A stretch of DNA of 64,000 nucleotides from Triticum aestivum (GCF_018294505.1 NC_057809.1:509169914-509233913), one strand, 5' to 3'; shown: positions 45,668 to 57,770, counted from the stretch's first letter. The notes: generated from the letters alone by a model not told the origin. Numbers and translations are program-made.

Positions 45668-46629
45668 ATGGTCAACACGCGCAATAACCCTGCTCCTCAA
45701 GAGCAGGCCGAAGGCAGTCAAGTCAGGAATGCAAATCTGCCTCATCCTCCTTCCCTAGCCGAGGTTATGCTGGAAGCCGAGAGAAACAAGGGGGAGACCA
45801 ACCGTTTGTTGGAGCGTATTGAACAGAACACAGCACACCATCAGAGAAATAACTTGGTGTCACTCAGTGATTTCATCAAGTTACATCCACCCACGTTCCA
45901 CCACTTCGTCGAGCCTCTCGACGCTGATGACTGGCTTCGCAGTATTTCTCACAAACTGCGTTCCGCGCTAGTAGCTAAGGCTAACAAGGTCACCTTTGCT
46001 GCATATCATCTTGAAGGCCCCGCCAGTCTATGGTGGGAGAATTATGGAGCTATGCCCCAGCGGGCCATGTCACTACTTGGGCTGAATTCAGCGAGGCTTT
46101 CCGTGAACATCACATTCCGGAGGGTCTCATGGACCGTAAACGTGAGGAATTTTGCAGTTTCACTCAAGGTCGACTCTCTGTGGATGCTTACAGCAGGGAG
46201 TTCGGTAACCTCGCACGATATGCAACTGAGGAAGTTTCTACTGATGCCAAGAAGCAAGCAAGGTTCCGTAAGGGACTTAGTCCTGAGCTTCGCCGCGACC
46301 TCCGTCTGCATGAGTGCACATCTTTATAGAAGCTTGTTAACAAGGCCATCAGTGCTGAGACTGGTCAGACTGATTATGACGCAACACGCAAGCATGGCCG
46401 TGACGTGGGTTCCTCATCCGGTGCTGGTCCTCAGAAGCGTCCCGTGTGGGTGCCTAACACTGCCCTGCCACCCAGGTTCACACCGAGGCCATCCTTCCCG
46501 GCGCCTCGCCCCGTTCAATAGTTTGCACCAGCCAAGCCCTATGGTGGTCCAACCAACAATGCTCCTCCACGCGCCAGTTCCGTGACTTGCTTTAAGTGTG
46601 GGGAATCTGGCCACTATATGCGCGAGTGT
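45668..46629 (+). pseudogene. Element B gag (broken)
   Basis: The start MVNTRNNPAP at 45668 matches E at 63057. The N-terminal coiled-coil region (AERNKGETNRLLERIEQN) is followed by the capsid core (EGPASLWWENY, TWAEFSEAFREHH, REFGNLARYA) and the CCHC knuckle [14 protein letters not shown] (46588-46629). A one-base deletion near 46050 shifts the frame. An amber codon at 46327-46329 lies at the same site as one in E, and a second TAG is at 46519-46521 where E has CAG. After the shift, gag and pol share one frame. gag would form the particle and bind RNA through the knuckle. Confidence 0.85.
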
Positions 46630-49600
46630 CCCCAGACCAACCCCAACCAACCTGCTAAAGTTGTTAGCCGTGGCAAGCCGACAGGTAAAGTGTTCCACGC
46701 CAAGCCGGCCACCGCTACACGTGGCCATGTCAACTGTATCTCTGTCGAAGAAGCTCAAGAGGATCCCAACGTCGTTCTCGGTATGCTCCTTGTTAATTGC
46801 CACCCGGCATCTGTTCTTTTCGATACAGGAGCATCTCATTCATTTATATCCAAGAACTATGCTCGCTTGCATAACACCGCATTTTGTGACATGCCATCCA
46901 CTATGGAAATTTCCACTCCCGGTTCTAGATGGCAAACCTCTAGGGTAAGTCATGGAAATGAAATCCAAGTCGACAGACTTGTTTTCCTTGCATCTTTGAT
47001 AGCCCTTAAATCTTCAGATATTAATATCATCTTGGGTATGGACTGGATGTCAGCCCATCATGCCAAAATTGATTGCTTCTCTAGGACTATTCAACTCACC
47101 CATCCTTCGGGGAAGATAGTCAATGTCTTGACCCGAATAGCCAAGCGACAGTTATATTCTCTTAACGCCAGCCCTTTGCCGGACCTTGAGGACGTCCCGG
47201 TAGTCCGTGACTTTCCGGATGTCTTCCCAGAGGAATTGCCAGGTGTTCCACCCGACAGGGATGTTGAGTTCGTAATAGACCTCATTCCAGGAACCGTCCC
47301 GATTGCTAGAAGACCCTATAAGATGGCACCACTAGAACTAGCCGAGCTTAAGAAACAACTCGATGAGTCCTTGAAAAAGGGTTTCATCCGACCTAGTTCA
47401 TCTCCGTGGGCTTGCCCCGTCCTCTTCGTCAAGAAGAAGGATGGTACGGACCGGATGGTTGTAGATTATCGACCTGTCAATTTGGTCACAATCAAGAACA
47501 AATATCCGCTTCCCAGGATCAACGACCTGTATGATCAGCTCGCTGGATCCTCAATCTTCTCCAAAATGGATTTGAGGTTGGGCTACCATCAAATCAAAAT
47601 CAGGAACGGGGACATTCCTAAAACGGCCTTTGTTACTCGTTATGGCCAATACGAGTACACCGTCATGTCCTTTGGTTTAACCAACGCTCCAGCCACTTTT
47701 TCTCGGTTGATGAACTCAATCTTCATGGAGTATTTGGATAAATTCGTCGTGGTTTACCTCGATGATATACTCATCTACTCCAAGAACGAGGAAGAACATG
47801 CCGAACATCTAAGGCTAGTGTTGAAGAAACTTCGAGAGCATCGCCTTTATGCCAAATTCTCTAAATGTGAATTTTGGTTGTCAGAAGTGACCTATCTAGG
47901 TCATGTAATATCTGGTAAAGGTATTGCTGTTAACCCTGAGCGAGTTCAAGCCGTCCTCAATTGGACTCCACCTAAATCGGTCAAGCAAGTTCGGAGTTTC
48001 CTTGGCCTAGCGAGCTATTGTCGTCGCTTTGTCGAGAACTTCTCCAAAGTTGCTAAACCTCTAACCGAACTCCTAAAGAAAGATAAAAAGTTCGAGTGGA
48101 CTCCACAATGTGAGCACAGCTTTCAGGAACTGAAAAGACGCCTGACCTCTGCTCCCGTACTGGTACCGCCAGACTTCTCTAAGGACTTTGTTATCTACTG
48201 CGACGCCTCGCGACAAGGACTAGGTTGCATTCTCATGCAAGATCGACACGTAATTGCTTACGCTTCACGGCAATTGCACCCACATGAGGAGAATTATCCT
48301 ACTCATGATCTAGAGCTTGCAGCTGTAGTCTATGCACTTAAAACCTGGCGACATTACCTCCTCGGTAATCGTTGCGAAATATTCACTGATCACCAAAGTC
48401 TGAAGTACATCTTCACCCAACCGGATTTGAATCTCAGGCAAAGACGTTAGGTCGAGTTGATCACAGATTTCGACTTAGGAATAACTTACACCCCAGGGAA
48501 AGCCAACGTCATGGCTGATGCGCTAAGTCGTAAATCTTATTGTAACAACCTGATGTTACAACAAAGTCAACCGCTTCTCCATGAGGAATTTTGGAAGCTT
48601 AACCTTCACATTGTTCCTCAAGGATTTCTTTCCACCTTGGTGGCGAAACCTACTCTTACGGATCAAATTATCGCTGCCCAAAAGCGAGATAAGGGAATAT
48701 CTAAAATCAAGGAGAACATTGCTAGTGGAGGTGCTAGTTGTTTCTCCACAAGTGATCATGGTGTTGTGTACTTTGAGAACCATTTAGTGGTTCCCAAGAA
48801 CCAACATCTACGGCAGTTGATCCTTAAGGAGGCTCATGAATCTCCTCTCACCATTCATCCCGGTAGTACCAAGATGTATCAGGACCTACGCCAGAGGTTT
48901 TGGTGGACTAGGATGAAGAGAGAAATTGCTCAGTATATTGCTAATTACGACGTCTGCCGTCGTGTAAAAGCAGAGCATCAACGGCCTGCTGGCACCCTTC
49001 AACCCCTAGCTATTCCTGAATGGAAATGGGATAAAATTGGTATGGATTTCATTACCGGGTTTCCCAGGACCAAGAGAGGGAATAATGCTATCTTCGTCGT
49101 TGTCGATCGTCTTTCCAAAGTGGCCCATTTCTTACCTGTTCATGAGAGTATAACTGCTAGTCAGTTAGCAGACCTGTACATCTCCCGAATAGTATCTCTC
49201 CATGGTGTACCTTTGGAAATTAACTCGGATCGAGGAAGTCTTTTCACCTCTCGATTTTGGGAAAGTTTCCAAAATGCTATGGGAACCCGCCTTTCTTTTG
49301 GCACCGCTTTCCACCCTCAATCGAGTGGTCAGGTAGAACGCGTCAACCAGATCCTAGAAGACATGCTTCGAGCCTCTGTTATCTCATTCGGAATGGATTG
49401 GGAGAAATGCCTTCCATTTGCCGAATTTGCTTACAACAACAGCTATCAATCTAGCTTGGGTAAAGCCCCTTTTGAAGTTCTCTATGGACGACGGTGTCGA
49501 ACACCCCTTAACTGGTCAGAAACCGGGGAAAGACAATTCTCTGGCCCGGATATGATCCAGGAATCAGAAGAGCAAGTTCGCATCGTTCATGAAAAGTTGA

Positions 49601-50124
49601 AAACAGCCCAATCTCGTCAAAAGAGTCAATATGACCGGAAACATAAGGCTATGACTTTCGAGGTTGACGAGAAGGCTTACCTTCGGGTTACTCCTCTAAA
49701 GGGAACCCATCGTTTTGGTATCAAAGGCAAATTGGCTCCTCGTTACATTGGACCTTTTCGCATTCTCGCTAAACGAGGAGAAGTTGACTACCAGTTGGAG
49801 CTACCTCCGCATCTCTCCAGAGTCCACGATGTCTTCCACGTTTCTCAACTCAGGCGTTGCTTCTCGGATCCTATCCGTGGAGTGGACCACGAAATGCTTG
49901 ATCTCCAAGATAATCTCACGTATCGAGAGTACCCCATTCGTATCCTCGATCAGGCCGAGCGTACCACTCGACGTCATAATATCAAGTTTCTCAAAGTTCA
50001 ATGGTCGCACCATTCTGAGGATGAAGCAACTTGGGAAAGGGAGGATCGTCTTCGACTCGAGTATCCCGCCTTCTTCCCGGAGGAACCCAAATCTCGGGAC
50101 GAGATTCTTTTGAGTGGGGGGTGA
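46630..50124 (+). pseudogene. Element B pol: protease, RT, RNase H, integrase, chromodomain (nearly intact)
   Basis: One frame to TGA at 50124. Protease DTGA (46822-46833); RT with [25 protein letters not shown] and YLDD (47755-47766); RNase [30 protein letters not shown]; the integrase zinc finger; core residues in GMDFITGFP, INSDRGSLF and SGQVERVN; a GPF module (RYIGPFRILAKRGEV); and a chromodomain at about 49917-50045 ending KVQWSHHSEDEATWE. Two lesions: TAG for Trp at 48448-48450 in RNase H, and TAC (Tyr) at 48946-48948 where A has a zinc-binding Cys (ANCDVC there, ANYDVC here). Both are G-to-A changes. The stop removes the last part of RNase H plus integrase. Confidence 0.9.
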
Positions 50125-50126
50125 GT
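50111..50126 (+). other. Polypurine tract of element B
   Basis: The sequence TGAGTGGGGGGTGAGT ends directly at the 3' LTR start and overlaps the last codons of pol. It primes plus-strand DNA synthesis in this class of element. Confidence 0.85.
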
Positions 50127-53100
50127 TGTCACACCCTAGCTAGTTCATTCATTAGAGTGTTGCATCATGTCTATTTTTTTCATCAGAAACCTGAAATGGG
50201 GATGACAGAACCCCCAGCCCCCTCTGAAACCAACTAGGGTTTACTAAAAACTTTTTCAATGAACTTGAAATGCCCTTCTAAAATGCCCATCATTTTTGTC
50301 TTGGTTCAGAACATCTGCCAAAAGTGATGCACATTTTCCTAGGTCATCTTAGGGTCTTTGAATTAAATCATAAATATTTGAATTTGGGCATTTAAAATTA
50401 TATAAAATATTCAAATGCTCAAATATCTCCAAACTAAAATGTTTCATGTTGGAAATAATCCAACTATGGACCAGGAGAAGTTTGGTGATTTTAGGAGTTG
50501 CCTAAGTATTTTTAATAATTCAACAAAGTTGCAGAAGTATTAAAAAACAGAAAACAGGGAGTAACAGGGAAACTTACCTGGTGCCCAGCACCCGGCCCAC
50601 CTGCCGGCCCAGCCCAGCGCCGCTCCAGCGAGCTGCTTGCCGGCCAGGCAGGCAGGCAGGTGCCCGACGGCGGCCGCAGCGTGCGCCACGCAGCTGGCCG
50701 TCGCCCTGCTTCACCTCCTCGCCTCGTGGCTGGATGGATGAACTCCACGCCGCGCCGTGAACCCGCAGGACACCTCCATTCTCCCCCAACTCCTCTCTCT
50801 CGCACTTCCCCGCCATGGCCGACGCCATCGCCGCCACCCCCTCGCCATAGCCACGCCCTCCGTCAACCCCACGCCGTGCCGCCGTGTCCAGGAGCTCCGC
50901 CACCCTCCTCTCCTTCGAGCAAGCCGAGCCCCAAGCGCTCGCAAGGCCCGAGCCCACCGCATCGACCTCGACCGAACCACCGTCGCCGGAGATCCCCTTC
51001 AACGCCGTCGACGCTCCGGCCCGTCCCTGGCCGCACCAAGTGCTTCGTCGAACTCCCCGTGAGCTTAGCCATCTTCCCCTTCCTTCTTTTCTTGCTCCCG
51101 AGCTGTGTAGTAACCTCCCGGAGCTCAACCGCACCCACCGCCGTGGAGCTCGTCGCCGACGTGCTCCCGGTCACCCTCCGGCCACAAACTGGTGTCCATC
51201 ATGCTCACCACGTCACGTAGCACCTAACCAGCTACTCCCCGCACCTCACCGACCCCTCTAGCATCAAGTTCGCCTTCGGCCGAACTCCGGTGGCCGCCAA
51301 AGTCGTCGCCGGCGCCAACTCCGGCCACCCCGACCTCAACGGACTCCACCAAGAGCTGCGGCTCCTCCCCAGCTCCACTCCGATGGCCTCCGCGACTCGT
51401 TTGGTTACCGGAACGGCCAAAACCACTTCCGCCGCCGCGTCGGGCTCGCCGGCGGCTAAACGCCGGTGCAGCCGACCTGGGTTTGACCGCGGGTGAGCCC
51501 TGGTTGACTCCGATGAGTCAATGACAGGTGGGACCCAGCCATGTTAATTAAATAGGTTTAGTTTTAATTAAACTTTAACTAATCTAATTACCCTGACACC
51601 CTGGACCCACAGTCATGTTTGACCTGGACGTCCCCGTTGACCCTGACATCATCCTGACGCATGGCTGACGCAATAAATTAATTTCTGGATTTATTCTAAT
51701 ATAGGAAATTCCAGAATATAGTTTAAACTTCAAAAATTCATAACTTTTAATCTGTAACTCCAAATCAGACAAGTTATATATGAAAAATGATCAGAAAAAT
51801 CCAATCTATCCATTTGTACTATTTTCATGCATGATTAAACAAGTTAACTTGATGATTATTGCAGAACAAGATAAAACACTTTAAAGGGCCATGTATGAGT
51901 TTGAAATTTGAATCTTTGGTTCAAATTGGTTCAAACCCTTCTGGGTTTAGTTGCATTAGCCCAACACACTCATATTGCCATGTTTCATGCATGCATCATA
52001 TTGCCGCACATTGTTTGGTGATTGTTGTGTATCGGTGTTCTTTGCGGCAGGTTCTGCCTCCGAGGAGTACCGTGATTACCCTAGCGAAGAGCCATATCAG
52101 TGCATCGAACCATCAGGCAAGCAACCAACTATTTGATCATATCGATACAATCCCATGTTCTCTCTCCTGCTCTCTTTTACTGCATTAAGACAACGCGTTT
52201 GAAACTGTTGTGTGCTACGGTAGTTGAACCCACTTCCTCTGCATGACCTGTCATTGCCATAGTAACTAGATGAAACCCACTAGCATGTGTAGGAGTTGAT
52301 TGAGCCATATGTATGTGTTGTTCCTACCTTGCTATGCCTGCTATGCTTAGAGTCGTGTCAGGTCTGGTTCGTCTGGGTGATGAGCTAGAGTGAAATGATT
52401 ATGTCAGTAATGAGAGTGATGTGGTTTACACGATTTGGTAAAGGTATCGATGAGAGGCCATGTAGGAGTACATGGTGGGTTATTTCATTGAAGCCGACCT
52501 TAAGCACTGAGATCTGTATGTGTGATTTAAGATACAGCTACTACCATGCATTGGGCCCTGAAATATGACCCCGCTCGACTTCTTATTCACCCTAGTTCTC
52601 TGTCCAGGAGTTGCAAGTAGTTTCTGGTGTTTGTAGCCTACTGGAGGCCATGGACGGCGCTGACCGTAGGGGTGGGCTGTGGTGCGGTAGGTACGTGGCC
52701 AGGAATACCGGGCACCCGTTAGGTGTCACGGAACCCTGTACACATCGTTCGGGGCCGTATGGGAAACCTCGGCCGGACTCCCTGCGGATGGAACCTGGAT
52801 AGGCGATAAACCTGGATTGGAGACTTAGGTGTTTAGGTAGGTCGTGGTCTACACCCACGTCGGCTTTCGCTTGAAGTCTGCCGAGCACATGTCGTGTGCA
52901 GACGCTAAGTGGTGGAAACATGTATGAAGAAGTACACCCCTGCAGGGTTAACATAATCTATTCGAATAGCCGCGTCCGCGGTAAAGGACCACTTGGTTGC
53001 CTATACAGTTCATAGACAAGTAAATGGAAACTACTAAAAGCCTCAAGATAAGTGTGAGTGCCGAGGATGGCTCTTCCGTAGGAAGACGGAGGTGAATCCT

Positions 53101-54170
53101 CGGTGGTGTATTGAAGTGGTGAGTAGTGGACTCGTGTGCGCAAAACCATTTCAAGTTGGAGTCTCGTAGGATAGCCTAGCCAAGAGTCAAAGCTGGCTTG
53201 CTGCAACAACTCCACCAACCCTTCTTGATAATGTGCATGTATGTAGGTTCTGATGTAAGTCTTGCTGAGTACCTTTGTACTCATGTTGCTATAATTTACA
53301 TTTTTACAGAAGACGCTGCAACCCCTTCTGATGGGTTCTTCGTAGACGTTGACATCAATGAGTAGGCTAAGGCCCAGGTGGTGATCCTGAGCTTGTGAAG
53401 GACCACGTAGTATAGCTAGGCTTTCCAAGCCTCTTTTATTTTACTAGTTGTCTGTACTCAGACAAGTTACTTCCGTTGCTGGTTTGTATGACTGTATGAC
53501 TTGAATGCTGGGTCGTGTGACCCGTACCTATCTGTATGTCATGTATGGCTCTCTGAGCCTTAAATAAAGTACTTGTGTCGTAGAGTCATGTTGTGATGCC
53601 TTGTTGTATTTGCACATATCGGGCATATTGTGTGTATGATTGAAATGCTTGGTATGTGTGGGATCTGACTATCTAGTTGTTTATCTTTAGTAGCCTCTCT
53701 TACCGGGAAATGTCTCCTAGTGTTACCACTGAGCCATGGTAACTTGCTACTGCTCTGGAACACTTAGGCTGGCCGGCATGTGTCCTTCTTCGTTCCTGTG
53801 TCTGTCCCTTCGGGGAAATGTCACGCATGAGTACCGGAGTCCTGTTAGCCCGCTACAGCCCGGTTTACCGGAGTCCTGCTAGCCCAGTGCTACAGCCCGG
53901 ACCCACTTGCTGATGACCGACACGTTCGAAGCTGGGTCATGGATGCATTTCCCTGTAAGTTTGTGCCACTTTGGGTTTACGACTAGTCATGTCAGCCCGG
54001 GCTCCTTATCATATGGATGCTAGCGACACTATCATATACGTGAGCCAAAAGGCGCAAACGGTCCCGGGCAAAGGTAAGGCGACACCCGTGGGGATACCGT
54101 GCGTGAGGCCGCAAAGTGATATGAGGTGTTACAGGCTAGATCGATGTGACATCGAGTCGGGGTCCTGACA
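50127..54170 (+). repeat. Element B 3' LTR (4044 bp)
   Basis: Starts TGTCACACCC and ends TCCTGACA. It is almost identical to the 5' LTR, with scattered transitions and a few one-base length changes, and it repeats the same spurious GC-rich frames. The host sequence continues at 54171 with CCAGA. Confidence 0.92.
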
Positions 54171-55818
54171 CCAGAGGGGAGGCGCCATTCCTGGTTGTGT
54201 CGCCTGGATCCCAAGGACCCTAGAGAAGGGGACGTATCCAGAGGGCGCCCAGAAGGAGAGGTGGGAGGAGTGGCAGAGCTGGTGGTGCTGGATTGAGGAG
54301 GAGGACCCTCAGGAGTTTTGCGAGGTTCGCCAGACGCCACCGGTTCGCAGAGACGACTAGGGCGATGTCGACGCCCAGGATGGGAAGCTCACGGTCACCA
54401 TCACCAGAATCCACCGCCTCGCCGTCGCCGGGCTCACCCTGGAGATGATTGGGGTAGATTTCATCTGCCGCCGCATCGCTCCTCTACACAACAAGGTGAG
54501 GCCGGCCTGGCTTTTCAGCAATGCGCTGACATCATGCGGCTCCGCCTCGGCCTGAACCACAACTTCACGGTGATGGGGCATGCCCACTTCTTCTAGTGGC
54601 TCTTTCAGCTCGACGTGAACCGTGGCGGCAGGGCTGAGAGGACCGGCAAGTTCGCGAAGGTCGGCAAGGTCGCCAAGGGGCCCCTGTTCGGGTTGCCGGC
54701 GGGGGTGGTCCCACTGAGCAACAACTCCCGCCAAACCGACATCATTGCCATGATGCCGGACTACAATGCGCATGGCCTTGACCCTAATTGGGTCGAGCCG
54801 CAGGCGAACCAGGTGCAGGAGTTCTTCGACACCCTGTTGGAGAAGAACGTCCGCGAAGAGCCGCTACTCATCCAGGACACCACCCAAGCGAAGCTGGACT
54901 ACATTGCCGCTAGGGCGGCGGAGGTGGCGCTCGCCGAGGAGGCCGGCAGCGCTGGCGGCGTGGAGGACGAAGCCGTGGTGGCCGCGGAGGAGAAGGAGGG
55001 TGGAATCTTCTGGGGAGGCCAGGAGCGCCGGCACCGAGGCCCCTCTCATTGAAGATGAGGTCGATGAGTTGTCTGGGGAGGAGGCTAAGTCTGTCGAGCC
55101 CCCAGCCATGGGGAGAGGGCGTGTCCTGCGGCGGGCCGCCTCTGGTGAGCCAGTCCGGCCTGGCAGGACTGTGCAACCGCAACAACCTCTGGAGGCGTCC
55201 ACGCGTCAGACTAGGGCCGCGGCAGCGGGGAAGGCGGTGAAGGTCGCGGTGGTGAAGAAGAAAGAGGCTGCCCCTTCTCCGTCCAAGCGTCCCCGAGCTC
55301 CACCTATTTCCCTTCCTCCTGCAGGTGACGACACGGAGGTCTTCTTCGACCTCGGGTCTCTTAGCCCGAGGAGGAAGAGGAAGGCCGCAGAAGAAGAGGC
55401 GGAGGATGAGTAAGTGTCTCGTCCTTTGTCATCTCCATCCCCTTGGACCGTGCCACTTTTCTTGACTTGTCTTCATCTTCGCAGGGATAGGGAGACGCTG
55501 GCCCAGAGGGTGGCGAAGAGGGCCAAGGCCTCGGCGGGCGGCCAGCCCTCGGCAGGTAGCTCGAGTACGCCGCTGGTGGTGGTGGAGAGCAGCCCGGAGA
55601 GCAGCCCTCGGCGCAGCCCCCAGCGTGCGTTCATCACTCGCTCCCCATTGACATGTGCTGGGGCATGATTTCTTGGTGCTGACCTTGCCGTGGTTGCAGG
55701 AGGAGCCACTGAGGGCCACCCTTAACACGCCGCCCCCATCGACCATGCCGCCCCGAGGGACGTCCCCGGCAAGGGCGCCAAGCACCAGCCCATGCGCATG
55801 GAGGAGGAGGAGGTGAAC
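54171..55818 (+). pseudogene. Antisense gene of element D, 3' part, truncated by element F
   Basis: Continuation of the frame that stops at 40070. The domain goes on with GTYPEGAQKERWEEW and ITRIHRLAVAGLTLEM, then HNFTVMGHAHF and LPAGVVPLSNNS. It is followed by a region rich in Ala and Glu with a basic segment (PSPSKRPRAPP) and GDDTEVFFDLGSLSPRRKRK. An intron with GT at 55410 and AG at 55484 is likely; a second may end near 55699. Lesions: TAG for Trp near 54358, a small deletion near 54523, TAG at 54594-54596 and a frameshift near 55010. The LTR of F cuts the last exon at 55818. Nuclear-type basic patches are visible, but function is unknown. Confidence 0.7.
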
Positions 55819-57298
55819 TGTAACGCCTCGAGACCGATGCGCCAGGTGTCTTCCAATTATTCACGGTTATTTCCTTGTCATTCGTTTGCGTGTTGCATCT
55901 TCGCCATGTCATCATGTGGATTGCATCATCATGTTTTCAAAACTTGCATCCGTCCTGGCCTCCCTGTTCCTTCCGTTGTTCATTCTGAGCCCAGACACAC
56001 TTGCACGCGCCCGCGGCACGTCTGAAATATTATTTTATAAGTGGCCGGAAAAAGTTCTCGGAATGGGTTCAAAGTTGGCATGCGGTGTTTTTATGTTGTC
56101 AATAGGCTGCCTGCCAAGTTTCATCGCATTCCGAGTCCGTTTGACGCCCCAACGGATAACTATAGCGACAATATAGTCGGTCAAATGTCGGACGTTTTCG
56201 GTCTCCGGAAGCAGTTGCTGGGCTGCTTTACTTCCCTCTCATCTCAGCCCAACCTCTCTAGCACAGCCCACTAGCACACCTATCTAACCCCCTCCGTTCC
56301 AGACCCTCCGATCGAGATCGAATGGCTCTGAAACGGCCTTAAACCCCCTAACCCTAACTCTTTTCCCCATATAAACACACCCCTTCCAAATTTGGGCATC
56401 CCCTAGCCTCCACATATCTTCTAGCCTTCCCCTCGGGATCCCCGCAGCCGCCAGCCACCTCCATCCTCGTTTTCAGTGCCGACGCACTCCCCCGCCGCCA
56501 CTTCTCGCCGCCAGGCAGGCCAGCCGCCACAATGCATCGCCCTCCCCACCGCCCGCGGCCACTGGGGAGCTGCCACGCGTCCCCAGCGCATCCCCTGCTC
56601 GCTCCCCGCTGCCGCAGGCCCGCCTAGGCCCGCGTGGAGCCCATGGAGCCCATCCGAGCACGGCCCCGTGAGCCCCTGGCTCCCTCGCCCGCTCTCCCGG
56701 TTCCTCGCTCGATCTCCTCGCCGCCGCCTCATCCTTGCGCTCCAGACACCAGGGGCCTCGCTGGAGCAAGGGCGCCCGACCCCGCCGCCTTGCAGCCGCG
56801 TCACCGGCGGGCAACCCAGGCTGACCCTGCCTCCTCTCTCCCTGTCCTCCTCCATTTTTCCTCTCTCTCTCCGATCTCAAGCTCTCTCTCTCTCTCTCCT
56901 GCAGGTACCCGCGCCGCGCCGCCCCTAGCTCGCCGTGCCCCGCCGCTGCGGCCAGATCCCGCTGAGATCCGCCGGATCCGGCCACCAACACCCCGTTCCC
57001 AGCTTCCTTCGCTCGTTGGAGTCGCGCTGTTGCCGCCGCCCACCTGCCATCGCCGCCCTACCCCCCTGCTCGTGCGAGCGCACGAGGAGGCCGACCTCCA
57101 GCCCTATGGGCCGCGATCTCCCCAGCCCAGCATCGCCAGCAGCTCCAAGGCCCAGCTGCGCGCCCCCTGCCAGCCTCCCTCCTCCACCGAACGGGCCGAA
57201 GCCCATGGGTGAGCTGCCTCCCCAATGCATGTTCCTGCTAGGCCCACGAATAGTTTCGGCCCGATGTATTATTTCCTGCCTCTGTGATTTTGCTATTT
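55819..57298 (+). repeat. Element F LTR, left 1480 bp
   Basis: Starts TGTAACGCCTCGAG after TGAAC, the presumed target copy, inside the last exon of the D gene. A plus-strand TATA box at about 56369 suggests plus orientation. From 56400 the sequence is C-rich with CTCTCT runs and gives long spurious frames on both strands. It is interrupted at 57298/57299 by the LTR of E, so neither the end of this LTR nor any internal region is seen. Its family is unidentified, possibly another gypsy element. Confidence 0.65.
56369..56377 (+). promoter_or_regulatory. TATA box in element F LTR
   Basis: CCCCATATAAACACACC gives a plant-type TATATAAA-like core on the plus strand, about 550 bp into the LTR. Confidence 0.5.
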
Positions 57299-57725
57299 TG
57301 TCACACCCTAGCTAGTTCATGCATTAGAGTGTTGCATCATGTCTACTTTTACAGAAACTTGAAATGGGGATGACAGAACCCCCAGCACCCCCCCTGGAAA
57401 CAACTAGGGTTTACTAAAATTATTTTCAATGAACCCAAAATGCCCTTCACAAAATGTTCATCATTTCTGGATTGGGCTAAAACCCTGGCAAAAATGGTGC
57501 ACTCTTTTCTAGGACATTCTGGATTCTTTGAATTAAATCATAAGTATTTGAATTTGGGAATTTAAATGATATAAAATATTTTAAATGCCCAAATAATTCT
57601 GGATTTAAGTGAGGGCTGTTAGGAATAATCCCAACAGAGCCCACAATTATTTTCAGGATTTTAGTAAGTGCCTAAGTATTTTTAATAAAGCCCTAAAGTT
57701 ATAGAAAAATAGAAAAATAAAACAG

Positions 57726-57770
<45 letters not shown>

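Larger units (their letters stand above)
40071..54170 (+). mobile_element. Element B: complete Tekay-type chromovirus with extra ORF0
   Basis: A 14.1-kb plus-strand element with both LTRs (4037 and 4044 bp), a tRNA-Met primer site, ORF0, gag, pol with chromodomain, and a polypurine tract. The target duplication is CCAGT against CCAGA (four of five). By eye the LTRs differ by six transitions and no transversion over 540 nt (42541-43080 against 52605-53144), about 1.1%. At usual grass rates this suggests a few hundred thousand years. It lies inside the antisense gene of D. gag and pol contain stops, a frameshift and an integrase Cys-to-Tyr change, so B probably depended on relatives or decayed after insertion. 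Confidence 0.93.
38052..55818 (-). mobile_element. Element D: gypsy element with antisense gene, 3' part, split by B
   Basis: The left LTR (38052-39225) is followed by a plus-strand spliced gene of the PF04195 type. A TATA box inside the LTR points left. Together with the layout of element C, this suggests D is a minus-strand element whose 3' LTR is on the left and whose antisense gene lies next to it. The gene is interrupted by B (40071-54170) and then, at 55818/55819, by element F. Gag, any pol and the 5' LTR would be further right, beyond E. The orientation is an inference. Confidence 0.7.

Noticed and set aside
56421..57315. Several frames of 100-192 codons in the F LTR
   Set aside because: All lie in C-rich, CTCTCT-rich LTR sequence, overlap each other on both strands, and show low-complexity Pro/Ser/Arg composition.
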